DNA of 64,000 nucleotides, taken from the NCBI GenBank assembly GCA_003956705.1, contig QZCP01000839.1:212217-276216 (forward strand), read 5' to 3'. The notes beneath the pieces were generated by a model. That model did no database searches. It saw nothing but the letters and a program-made list of their open reading frames with translations, and was not told the origin of the DNA. Each line of letters opens with the position of its first letter. Position 1 is the stretch's first letter. Below, piece after piece: positions 1 to 9,999 of the stretch. Source of the DNA: Brevipalpus yothersi (lineage: Eukaryota; Arthropoda; Arachnida; Trombidiformes; Tenuipalpidae). Both the position numbers and the translations under genes were made by a program.

Positions 1-800
1 AGCTCTGGCAGCATCTCCATTTTTCTCTTTGCCAATGTTCGTCTCATCGCCTGCTTGCTGATTTCCAAGTGCGTTTTCTCCGTTGCTGCTATCCGATATG
101 ATAGCCAACGGCTCCAACTCGTCTCTTTCATTTTCAGGATTGTCTGAAGAGCTAGGATTGCGAGGCGTGGAATTCTCTGCCACCCTATTGATCTCGCCAA
201 TCCCAACAACTCCTTCTGCTCCAGTCTTACTAGCTCGGCTCTCATTTCCTGTAACATCTGCATTTGCATTGCTTGATTCATTCTCTCTTCCACGTCGTTC
301 CTCATTCTCAGTAACGATGTGTCCGCTTTCATGCTTTTGATCTTCAATTGCTCTAATTGTAGCTTGCTTCTCTCTTTCGCCTGAGCTTCTCTTAATAGCT
401 TTAGTCTCGTTACCTCTCTTTTTGCTTCTTGTTGAATATTCAGCATTTCGATTTGAGTGGCTACTTTTTCTCTCTGAAGCTCTATTTTCATCTTTTCTAG
501 CATAGGGCTTATGCTCGCCTTTTTTAGTCTTACTTCTTCTCTCATAAGACTCATCTCTTCTCTGCTCCTCATAAGCTCGAAATCTGCTCTTCTCATATTT
601 GAGCGACTCGGAATTCTGGCTGGTATGGCTACTGTATCTGTCACCATATCTATTTCTGGGCTCTGTTCCATAACCTCTGGAAGAATTCCCTCTGAATTCA
701 AACGAGTTCCATCTTCCAGCCCTTTTTGTATTTCGTTGAGGCTGAAAACCAAATCGTAAATTTTGTTGCTCACCTCGTCTTGATCTTCGTTGTTTTGCAT
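1..800 (-). CDS. Overlapping +1-frame ORF (ORF B), coiled-coil protein, partial
   Basis: An open frame of at least 266 codons begins at ATG 800, in the +1 frame relative to ORF A, and is open at base 1. The translation looks like a real protein: MQNNEDQDEVSNKIYDLVF at the start, then a folded-looking segment, then about 110 residues with coiled-coil heptad character (REEMSLMREEVRLKK, VTRLKLLREAQAKERSKLQL, MQMQMLQEMRAELVRLEQK). A more hydrophobic tail follows. Many retroelement ORF1 proteins trimerise through coiled coils, so this could be the structural protein. Either A or B, or both, may be translated. The third frame has stops, so low stop density alone does not open every frame. Confidence 0.6.
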   Translation of the reverse strand, partial: MQNNEDQDEVSNKIYDLVFSLNEIQKGLEDGTRLNSEGILPEVMEQSPEIDMVTDTVAIPARIPSRSNMRRADFELMRSREEMSLMREEVRLKKASISPMLEKMKIELQREKVATQIEMLNIQQEAKREVTRLKLLREAQAKERSKLQLEQLKIKSMKADTSLLRMRNDVEERMNQAMQMQMLQEMRAELVRLEQKELLGLARSIGWQRIPRLAILALQTILKMKETSWSRWLSYRIAATEKTHLEISKQAMRRTLAKRKMEMLPE

Positions 801-1128
801 TGGGGCGAGCTTTTTTAACTTTATTTACCTTTGGAGCAGCTTTGATGTCTTGATTACTCGAACAATTACTGCAGTTGACTGGAACAATGTTTTGATGAAC
901 TCCAGGCGGAAGGTATGAGGATAAATTGTTAATTTGAGGAGGCACTTGGATGACTTGTGGATGATATTGAACTGCTTGAGGAATAAACTGAGGTTGTTGA
1001 ACAATTGAATATTGACCACTATGAGGAACTGTATTCATTGATGGTATGAATGACAACTGATTTGACTGAGGAATCACGGTTTGAGAATAATTTGAATTAA
1101 GACCATATAATAATAGATTTGGATTCAT
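1..1128 (-). CDS. Downstream ORF of the retroelement (ORF A), partial at window edge
   Basis: An open frame of at least 376 codons begins at ATG 1128, three bases after the TAA of the reverse-transcriptase ORF and in the same frame, and is still open at base 1. The first 110 residues are rich in Gln, Pro, Asn and Tyr. They are followed by a basic stretch (KVNKVKKARPNAKQRRSRR) and an RG/Arg-Tyr-rich region (RGYG, RNRYGDRYSS), suggesting nucleic-acid binding. The rest is hydrophilic and rich in Ser, Arg and Glu. No known gag zinc knuckles are seen. It may be a gag-like protein, but its place after the polymerase ORF is unusual. Part of the openness could reflect purine-rich composition, because another coding-like frame overlaps it. 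Confidence 0.7.
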   Translation of the reverse strand, partial: MNPNLLLYGLNSNYSQTVIPQSNQLSFIPSMNTVPHSGQYSIVQQPQFIPQAVQYHPQVIQVPPQINNLSSYLPPGVHQNIVPVNCSNCSSNQDIKAAPKVNKVKKARPNAKQRRSRRGEQQNLRFGFQPQRNTKRAGRWNSFEFRGNSSRGYGTEPRNRYGDRYSSHTSQNSESLKYEKSRFRAYEEQRRDESYERRSKTKKGEHKPYARKDENRASERKSSHSNRNAEYSTRSKKRGNETKAIKRSSGEREKQATIRAIEDQKHESGHIVTENEERRGRENESSNANADVTGNESRASKTGAEGVVGIGEINRVAENSTPRNPSSSDNPENERDELEPLAIISDSSNGENALGNQQAGDETNIGKEKNGDAARA

Positions 1129-1131
1129 TTT

Positions 1132-4100
1132 TTATTCTTGAACATTCATGAGTTCAATACAACTCTTAACATGCTTTCCCAGTTTTCTGATATTGCCCAG
1201 TGAGTTGAAACTCGCTATCAGAGCCATCTTCTCATTACCTTTTGGTAGAGAAAACTGAGGAAGATGTCCACATTTATTAAGGATCATTGAAGTGGTATCG
1301 TGATGAAAATTACATGTCGGGCAATTGGAGTTGATGTCTTTTCCTCTCCATAAGCCTGATAGGTAGGCGATCCATAGCAGATCCGCTTTTTTCAGTATTT
1401 TCCAATTTATTGGTCCAAATTCATGAAGATGTAATGCACGTTCAGCCAAGTTATTGCTTTTCCTGCTCTCTTTTAGATGATATGCAATTGCTAAGTACTG
1501 AAAGAATTGTGTTGATGGAAAGACAACCGTTCTTGGTATAATTTTGACCATATTTGTTGTGACTCTAAACTTTTGAGTCCATCTTGGTGTGAAAATCCAT
1601 CTGCAATTGTATTGTAGCATTAAAATGTATAAGCTATCTTTTTTGAGAGGCTTATTTAACCTGTTAGCTAATGCAATATCTGCTTCAATTGAGATGGCTC
1701 GTCCTTCAAATAAGTGAATAATAGGTTTGAGGACCATGAATAGAGCATGAACTAAGATGTCCAGGTAGGAGTTATTGTATGACCAGAAGTTGAAGATGAA
1801 TGGGTGTTTTTCAGCTTCTTCATCGGTTGCAAAAGTGATTTTGAACCATTGGTCAGCATTAATTTTTCTTCGCCAATATCTTAGATTGGGAAAAATGTTC
1901 TCCATCCAGCTTCCCATAACCTTCCTTTTAGGTGTACAATTCCATAGGTTTTCGGCATCCACTAGAAAGAATCCGTAGAGCTTGGGATCCCATCTATCGA
2001 TCGGAGTCCATTCATCTTTTTGAATTTTGGTGATCTTTAGCTTAGAATTAATTAACTGCTTTTCAATTAGGACGCAAAGAGGCCATTTGTTGATAAGAAA
2101 ATAGGCCATTTGGGAGCTGAAGTTTCTCTTAATGTTGATGCAGCGAATTACTGTGTTACCGATTATACCTTGCGCATCTAGACAGTAATTAATAAAGGTT
2201 TGCCAATCGGTGAAGATTCTCAGTATCATCCCATAATAATTAACTGTTCCCAAAAGTATGGCTTGCATTATGCATTGAATCCATTCGATTTTGAGACTTT
2301 GGATGTTAGAGGCATGTTGAATTAGAAATTTGCTTTTCTTTTCTAAAGCTTTACTCATGATATTGGTGATAGAAACTACATCTTTAGTGCATGTGAATTT
2401 GAGATCAATTCCCAAGAGTTTACACTCAGTCTCAATGTCTTTTTCTTCTTCTAGAATTGAGATTTTCTTGTTCTCATCCTTCCATTTGTAGAAAAAGTTT
2501 CTTCCTTGTTGAAGGAGAAAAACTTTGGTTTTGTTTGAATTGATGCTGAGATTTCCAATCTTCAAAATTTTCGCAATGGATTTTATCTTTTCTTCACCTC
2601 TTGACCAAAAACGATCTCTTGGATCGCCTTCAAGAATGATATTGAAATCATCGGCGTATATCGCTAGATGCGTGTATTTGTCTTCCATGAAGTCGAGCAT
2701 CTTAGCCATAATACTAAAGATCACTGGTGCTAATGCTGATCCTTGTGGTACACCACTAGTGTGGTGCTTCCACTTTTTGTTACCTCTCCACAATATGTAT
2801 GACGATCTTTTTCGGATGTGTTGGAGTATTACCTCGATGAGTTGAGTGTCAACATTTACTGATGCTAAGGCGTATTTGATGAAAATAAAACATATACGCT
2901 CAAAAGCATCCGCTAAATCAAGACAGACCATTATCATTGGATTGATTTTTCCCATTTTGGTGAGAATATTTTTGATTCTGATGAAGAGATCCGTTACGCT
3001 TTTTTCTTCGAGGAATCCGAACTGAAAGTCGATTTCTATGTTGGATATCTCTTTTAACCAATACAGGATGGTGAAATCAAAAAGTCTGTAAAGAGGATTC
3101 ATGATGGACAGAGGTCTCATCTTAACGCCACAAGCTTTGGGGATGAACATTGTTCTTGATCGTTTCATGTTTTGAGGAGTGTATCCCTTTTCAAGACACA
3201 TGAATACAAATTCCATAACTTCTTGACCACGATGTTCCATTAACTCGGATAGTGATTTACAAGATATGTATCCTTCATATTGACAAAGTTTCGCATTTAT
3301 CGCTTTTGTTACTTTCTTGATGATCTTTTCTCTATCAATTTCAATATTAATATCCATCACTTTGGCACAAATATCATTGTTCGGTTGATCATAACAATAA
3401 TCATCCAACACTTGATCCAAATGAACTTCCAGGCTTTTTCCAACCTTCTCTTTGTCAAACGAATCTATTTTCTTGACAAAGAAGTATCCAAGATGCTTCT
3501 TAATGGCCCACCATGGGCCAATATTGTTCACTCGATCTTGTATGAAAAATCTTTTAGAAGCTTTTTTAATCCATCTTATTTTACATATGGTTTGCTTCAA
3601 TCTTTTGATACTACTTTCCAGAGATGAGTCCTTCTTTTTCTTTTGCTTCCTGATGATTCTGGTTAATTTACGCTTCTTATTTTTCAAAACAATCGGGATT
3701 CTTTTGCGAATGGAATCACTTCTGATTTGAGCCTTTTCACAGATATCAATCAAGCAATTTTGGAGTTTGTTTGCTCTGTTATTGGCATCTTCAAAGCTCT
3801 TCCATGGAGCCGATAGAAATCGAAGGTCAATCTTTTTGATGATGTCGGCTTGCTTCTTTTTACTAATAAAAGTGGAACTTCTTTTACTCCAATTAATTTC
3901 CGTAAAAAGAAGCTTATGATCGCTATTACCAATGTGTCTAGTGCCTGACGCGATGATTTTGGTAACTGAAAGCGTATCAGTACAAATGGTATCGATCCAG
4001 CTCGATTTGCCCGTAAATGGATTGATTCTTGTGTAATTTTCTTCACTGATTTGAATTGCACTCATCAATCTTAAATGTAGCAGAGCTTCACCAATCACTC

Positions 4101-4545
4101 TTCCTTTGCTATCATTTGGGTTCATTGACCATAAATCGTGGTTGCAATTAACGTCCCCCGCGAAAATCATTCTGTGAGCTTTGATCTCTTTCAGTTTGTC
4201 ATGAATGACTTTCATTTGAGCACGAACTTGGGGAACACTTAGTGAAGGATTAAAATATGTTCCACACAAGTAAATGTTACCAGCATTATTCTTTCTAGTG
4301 AGTAGAATAACATCATGATTTTGCGGGGACCAAACCATTTCCCAACCATCCATGTTGGTGATTATCATTACGTTGGTCGAGTGTGTGTTGCGAAAAAGCG
4401 TCAGATTAGGATCCAATGATTGCAGCCAATCAACCTTGGGCTCGTTCAAGATGATAATCCATTGTTCATCAGATTCCAGAAAGATTAGGGCTTCTTCTAG
4501 TGCTTGTTTGTTTTTATGACAATTGAGAAGAGCCACTGTTACCAT
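1132..4545 (-). CDS. Non-LTR retrotransposon endonuclease-reverse transcriptase, intact
   Basis: A 1137-codon open frame starting at ATG 4545. Residues 1-220 form an APE-type endonuclease: an early Glu (ILNEPKVDW), GDVNCNHDLW and a terminal SDHKLLF are visible. The reverse transcriptase follows, with DLADAFERI, GVPQGSALAPV and the catalytic YADD at about residue 629. Near residue 1075 a CPTC...H...C cluster resembles the C-terminal zinc knuckle of R1/I/Jockey-type elements. I see no RNase H domain. No stop or frameshift interrupts it, so it may be a recent or active copy. No ORF1 is found upstream (above 4545). Instead another ORF begins three bases after the stop, in the same frame. The clade is not assigned. 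Confidence 0.93.
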   Translation of the reverse strand: MVTVALLNCHKNKQALEEALIFLESDEQWIIILNEPKVDWLQSLDPNLTLFRNTHSTNVMIITNMDGWEMVWSPQNHDVILLTRKNNAGNIYLCGTYFNPSLSVPQVRAQMKVIHDKLKEIKAHRMIFAGDVNCNHDLWSMNPNDSKGRVIGEALLHLRLMSAIQISEENYTRINPFTGKSSWIDTICTDTLSVTKIIASGTRHIGNSDHKLLFTEINWSKRSSTFISKKKQADIIKKIDLRFLSAPWKSFEDANNRANKLQNCLIDICEKAQIRSDSIRKRIPIVLKNKKRKLTRIIRKQKKKKDSSLESSIKRLKQTICKIRWIKKASKRFFIQDRVNNIGPWWAIKKHLGYFFVKKIDSFDKEKVGKSLEVHLDQVLDDYCYDQPNNDICAKVMDINIEIDREKIIKKVTKAINAKLCQYEGYISCKSLSELMEHRGQEVMEFVFMCLEKGYTPQNMKRSRTMFIPKACGVKMRPLSIMNPLYRLFDFTILYWLKEISNIEIDFQFGFLEEKSVTDLFIRIKNILTKMGKINPMIMVCLDLADAFERICFIFIKYALASVNVDTQLIEVILQHIRKRSSYILWRGNKKWKHHTSGVPQGSALAPVIFSIMAKMLDFMEDKYTHLAIYADDFNIILEGDPRDRFWSRGEEKIKSIAKILKIGNLSINSNKTKVFLLQQGRNFFYKWKDENKKISILEEEKDIETECKLLGIDLKFTCTKDVVSITNIMSKALEKKSKFLIQHASNIQSLKIEWIQCIMQAILLGTVNYYGMILRIFTDWQTFINYCLDAQGIIGNTVIRCINIKRNFSSQMAYFLINKWPLCVLIEKQLINSKLKITKIQKDEWTPIDRWDPKLYGFFLVDAENLWNCTPKRKVMGSWMENIFPNLRYWRRKINADQWFKITFATDEEAEKHPFIFNFWSYNNSYLDILVHALFMVLKPIIHLFEGRAISIEADIALANRLNKPLKKDSLYILMLQYNCRWIFTPRWTQKFRVTTNMVKIIPRTVVFPSTQFFQYLAIAYHLKESRKSNNLAERALHLHEFGPINWKILKKADLLWIAYLSGLWRGKDINSNCPTCNFHHDTTSMILNKCGHLPQFSLPKGNEKMALIASFNSLGNIRKLGKHVKSCIELMNVQE

Positions 4546-6321
4546 CTAGAGCCATGAAACAAGGTGGGCTTAGAATCCTTAGCTAGTATTAAGTGAGTGT
4601 TTCTTACTTACTTTGACCATGTGTTGTTGATCCTCGACTCTTAATGATCCTGAAAACTCTTTTTACCACTTCAATTTAATCAGATTTAATCAGATTAATT
4701 TAAAACACACACATAACTTTTATGATACAAAACGTAAGCATCATCCTCATCATCATCATCAATGTTGATAAATGTCAGAAAATATTTTCTGACATGTTAA
4801 AGTGGCGCTACCTGTGACTACTTTTCGAGGGCCAAAAAAAAATTTTTGGCTCCAAGAAAATTGGAATCCTAAATATTTTATCAGGGCTCGATAGAAAAAT
4901 AATAACGGACATTATTATGGTGATATGATTAGAAAGCTTTGGCTTCAAAAATCGAGATCCAAAATATTTTATCGGAGCTCGAGAGAAAATAATATCGGGC
5001 ATTATTGCGATCAGATGATTATATAACTTTCTTAACGGCTCATCATCAGAGAACAGCTCATCGTCCTATTGAAAACCATGAAAATTTTTGAACATTTCTC
5101 CATTACTGTGAATCAGAAAAGAAAAGATAGATAATTCGTCAATAAATCTATAATTTATAAATCTATAGTGTATTCTCGAATTTTCAGATTAAATTCTCAA
5201 TGAATCGCATCTTATTATCATCATAACTCTTGAGTCAATTGTGGCACATTTCAATCAACAAATCGACATAGGAAACGAGAGAAATAAGGCAATATATGCA
5301 TGAGTGATGAGTTAATCGATGATATTTCAAGATTAGGTAACCGCACTCAATGGTACATAAATCAATATACATTAGTGGGACAAAAAAGGATGCTGGTACC
5401 TGGCCTATGCTCTTTACGCCTCGTCTTAAGTTCACAACGAATTGAGCCATCATGCGAACTTGCTGAACTTGATGGTATATATATTATAGCAATCGAAAGA
5501 GTTTTTCCCTAAGCATTACAATCTGATAACATTCGTTGCAGAAATCGAAAATTCGACAATTTATCCTAACTCCGAGTCCTCATTGCAGCCTGACGAATTT
5601 TGTTATCAGTTTCGTTCTTATTTATATTTCATCATGAACTGATAGGCTATTCTAAGCCAAAAAATCTCTGTCTTAAAAAAATTTTTTCATATTGAACTTA
5701 CCAATCGCCCGAATAAAAGGGCTCATCTGACATCTTTTTCATTCACACAGAGTAAGTTTCATTCAATTTTGGCGTTGTATACAGCTTTTCTACACTTTAA
5801 ATTATCCAACTACACTATACTTTTGCTGCGAACCTATTGCGGAAGTCTCTCTCGAGAGGACAACTTGGCTTTGCTTTAAGCTTTAAGCTTACGATCATTT
5901 AGAAAGTCTCTTATGATTAGGCATTCAATAGCTGGAGGAGAATTGACCAAAGCTGGACATGTCATAAAAACACATCTCCAGACTGGAAAAATTTTTTTGT
6001 TTTCAAAATTCTCTTCATAAAAAAACTTCATTGAGATGGAGACAATTCTTATAAAGGACACACGATAATGGTCGTATGAACAATTGTTCGATTAGAGGTG
6101 GACACAAAGCTTCAGGCAATTCAATGTTTTCCTGTTCAATTCAAGTATGCACCCATCTAATGAGCAGAGATGGCATTTTGTTGACAGATCTTTCTATGTT
6201 CTAATCATCCTTGACATGGAGACTTTTATTCCTTCAAGAATTCCTACGCGAATAATGAGATCTATCAAGAGTTCCAACGAACTTTTCTTATCTCATTTTT
6301 ACTGTTTAGCTTCTACTGTCA
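4546..6321. other. Intergenic, no gene recognised
   Basis: AT-rich sequence upstream of the retroelement reading frame and of the plus-strand acyltransferase gene. The part next to 4545 may be the element's 5' untranslated region; no ORF1 is visible. Short frames on both strands have no family resemblance. The only structure seen is a diverged tandem duplication at 4848-5030. Confidence 0.6.
4848..5030. repeat. Imperfect tandem duplication, two units of about 92 bp
   Basis: Unit 1 is 4848-4940 and unit 2 is 4941-5030. Both run from a GGCT(C/T)CAA-like start through AAATATTTTATC, GCTCGA, AAAATAATA and GGCATTATT/GGACATTATT to a TAT..CTTT end, with scattered substitutions and small indels. Confidence 0.75.
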
Positions 6322-8052
6322 ATGATGAGTGAAGAAAATTCAGTTGTTTTGACCATCTTGAGAGATGAGGAGAATGAAGATTTGAACAACAATAATGTCA
6401 AAAATTCTCTTAGGAATGAAAAAGATACTCATGAGATATTCGAAAAGAAATCGTCCATTTTCAGGTAATTTTGAATTCTTTGAGGACTAAGATTATCGAT
6501 TTAATAATTAATCAATAATTTTTTTTTCTAGTGAACTATACAAAAGTGATTCAACCATCAGAATCCTTTCCATCTTGATCCAATATTTTTTGACCATTAT
6601 AACCATCTCAGTTGTTTGGGAAAATGTTTTGGACCAGAAAAAGTAACGTTCATGTTGATAAGTGAGAAAATTGAAATAATTAACTCGTACCCTAATCTTC
6701 AGTTTCCAGAGAGCCAAATTAGTATTTTATTTGCCATTTATTGGACTTTTTCCTTACGGATTTGGAATTTTCGTTTTTAATCATCTATGGGCCATTGTTC
6801 AGCTGATCCTCCTCCGTATCATCAGTGAGTCTGTCCATAAATGAATTGATGGTGAAAATTATAATAAGTGCTCTACTTTCTTCTAGATAAAGTTTGGCTA
6901 TTTACGCTGATTCAAGTGTTCATGATTACTCTTTACATAGCTTTCCCTCTTCTCATCTTACTGAACATTCATCTTGGCTTTGTTGTGAGATTTTTCATCG
7001 CAATTGAACAGGTTAGAACATAAATTAAAAGTAAAAAAAACGAAAAAAAATGAATCTCTTATTTTCAGGTTCGAATAGCCATGAAAGTATGGTCATTGAT
7101 TTCGGAAACTTTTTCAAGTGATAAATCAACTTTAAGTCAATTTTTTTACTTTCTGTTCGCTCCAACCCTTGTTTTTCGAAAAAAATATCCAATGAGTCCA
7201 CATAGAAACTGGTCAGCCATATGGAATCGTATTTTTCAGTCTATCATACTAGTGGTTCCAACAACAAAACTAATTGATTTATTATTCTCCATCTCAATTG
7301 AGATTGCCAGCGGTATCCAGCCATTGATCTCATGGCGAGTTCTTCTCTCCTCATCTATTGGTTACGCCATACTAGTTATGCTGATATGGTTCTATTTTTT
7401 CCATGTGTGGTCAAATCTGTGGGCTGATTTGCTTAGATTTGATGATAGAAGATTTTACTCCATGTTTTGGATTTCAAATAGTGTTTCCGAGGTGGTTGTG
7501 GGCTTCAATAGGATTGTCCATCTCTTCATCAAATTTTATATCCACAAGCCAATAACTAAGGTAAGACAATATTTTTTTCTTTGTTGCATCAATTAATGTG
7601 TCGATAAACATGTGTTGCACTGAATTTTTTCAGAAATCAAAAAACATATTTTTGGGATATTTTTTGGTATTTTTTGTCAGCGCTATTTTCCATGAATACA
7701 TATGCATTGTAGGACTGGCCATTTTTCTACCAGTTTGGGTGGCCCCAATCATTTTCACACCAATATTGGCCTTCTTGAACATAAATGCATTTAGAGTTCA
7801 ATTTTCAAATCAAACCTTGTTCGTGGGATTAATTTTATTTGACTTTCTCTATCATCCATTGCTCTTGTTTTTAGAGTTTGCTGCAAGAGATTTATGTGAG
7901 ATTCCAGAAACAGTAAGTTTTAACGGAACTTTTCTTCCTCCAATCGAAATTGATGATTTTAATTTTTTTTGCTCTCCTACAAGTTATCACAGAATCCAAT
8001 GGTAAAGTTTTTGATTCCTCACATTCTTTTCTGCAAAATAAAAGTTTTATGA
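6322..8052 (+). CDS. MBOAT sterol O-acyltransferase-like protein (ACAT/SOAT family)
   Basis: Seven exons: 6322-6464, 6532-6642, 6703-6824, 6887-7011, 7069-7560, 7634-7912 and 7984 (or 7993)-8052, giving about 445 aa. All junctions have GT/AG sites and keep phase. The start follows an in-frame stop at 6307. Family marks: YFLFAPTLVFRKKYP, several hydrophobic membrane segments, and the active-site His in AIFHEY (about residue 351). The end resembles the C-terminus of animal SOAT. The family esterifies sterols with fatty acyl-CoA in the ER. The FYxDWWN motif, thought to bind substrate, is degenerate here (FYSMFWI, about residues 296-302), so activity or substrate may differ. The N-terminus is shorter than in vertebrate SOAT. 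The choice of last acceptor is uncertain. Confidence 0.85.
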
Positions 8053-9144
8053 GCCTCATGGGAGCTTCACCATTCTCCCTGTAAAACAAATCAGCAAGTC
8101 TATGAACTCGATGCCCATCATAAAATACTCTAAACCATAAACCAATTCAGAACATAATTTTGATAACAAATCATTATTATACCTCTTTTTTGTGCTCCTA
8201 AATAAAATTTTCATGGCCCATTAAATGGATATTAGAGGTTGATATTCTAAGTGTCATCAAAACAGCTTTGGTTTCGCAATAAACATTTTTCAACACCCAA
8301 CTCATGACTATTATCTACCACTTTGACTTACTACAACCAAACCGAAGATTTTTTTTCTATCTCTCTCATGATTGAAAACGAATTGTCGATTAAGACTGAC
8401 AATACATACGAATGGTTGTAAGTCATATTTCTTATAAAAAGAACATGTATGGTTAAAGTCAGTGAGCATACAAAAACAAGAGTATCGAATGTTAGGTAAG
8501 AATAACTTCTTTTTTTCAGATCACACACACAAATTCTCTCTTCTCTGAACAGGTAACATCATCGTGATATCATGAAAAATATTTCCAACTTAAACCACCG
8601 CAATATTTTCGAATTGAGGTAAAAGCAAAAGAAAGGGTTCCACATTATGATGATCCTTATGATATTTGGGTAGATGAATTTTTTTCCAATCAAACTCAAA
8701 CAAGGGTGCTGATGCTCATCCAATCACATCGATAATGGTTTTGGCTAATGATTTCTCACCACCAAAACTTGATTTCATTCACTGTTCAGGTGTTGTAGTA
8801 AGGTTTTATTAATAGATGCTGTTTTACCAGTTGGACTTGGCTCCTCTTCTGTACTTATTTTGTACTACTACTCGCCACTCGATAACCTGGTTTGTAAGAT
8901 AGAGAGAGAATATTTGTCTGTACATGAAGAAGAAGATTGCCGAAACTTTTCTGACTCAGATAACAATCGTCAGCTCATCAGGCCCCGTTATAATAGTGAT
9001 TGAAAGTGTATGTATATATTTCCACTTGTTCAACTTGTTTGACAGATAGCTGTGACAATCAAAATCTAATTGAATTGACGTTCGTTTTTCTCTTTATTCT
9101 AACCTGTCCTCTTGTCAGTGTTTTAGACCAGGAAGCCTGTAATC
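8053..9144. other. Intergenic; probable 5' UTR intron of the SCP2 gene
   Basis: No coding sequence is recognised. AATAAA-like signals near 8200 could end the acyltransferase transcript. A good acceptor (CTTGTCAG) at about 9111-9118 just before the next start suggests a spliced 5' leader, with a possible donor near 8890. Confidence 0.5.
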
Positions 9145-9610
9145 ATGGCTCCAACCATTCCGGAAGATACTATCGACGATGCGGTCATCTCAACAATTAT
9201 GGGTGAGAATGGTAAGCCAATTATGACGGCTACCGAAAGTGAAGGCTCAATTGTTTCTAGTGGCCAAGGGACCATAGATCCTGATATTGAGGTAAGTCTT
9301 AGAGAGTGAATTTATCCTTATAATTACCAACTTCTTTCGATCGTTTTGTCCTGCATAAAAATTGATTCTCATCGGTCCAATTTTATTTGTACGTGAATGT
9401 ACCTTCTCTTGAGAACACTTTTAGAACATACCGACGGCAGGATTAAAATGTGACCTCCTTTTCAATGTTTTTCAAAATCGAGCATTTGAAGAGCCGGAAT
9501 TCATGAGACGCCTGAGAGTAATCTTACAATTTAACGTACTCAAAAATGGCAAACAAGCTTGCATCTGGAGTAAGTATCTCAGCAATCAATCCTCGACTTT
9601 TGACTCTTTT

Positions 9611-9675
<65 letters not shown>

Positions 9676-9906
9676 NNNNNNNNNNNNNNNNNNNNNNNNN
9701 NNNNNNNNNNNNNNNNNNNNNNNNNNNNNNNNNNNNNNNNNNNNNNNNNNNNNNNNNNNNNNNNNNNNNNNNNNNNNNNNNNNNNNNNNNNNNNNNNNNN
9801 NNNNNNNNNNNNNNNNNNNNNNNNNNNNNNNNNNNNNNNNNNNNNNNNNNNNNNNNNNNNNNNNNNNNNNNNNNNNNNNNNNNNNNNNNNNNNNNNNNNN
9901 NNNNNN

Positions 9907-9999
<93 letters not shown>

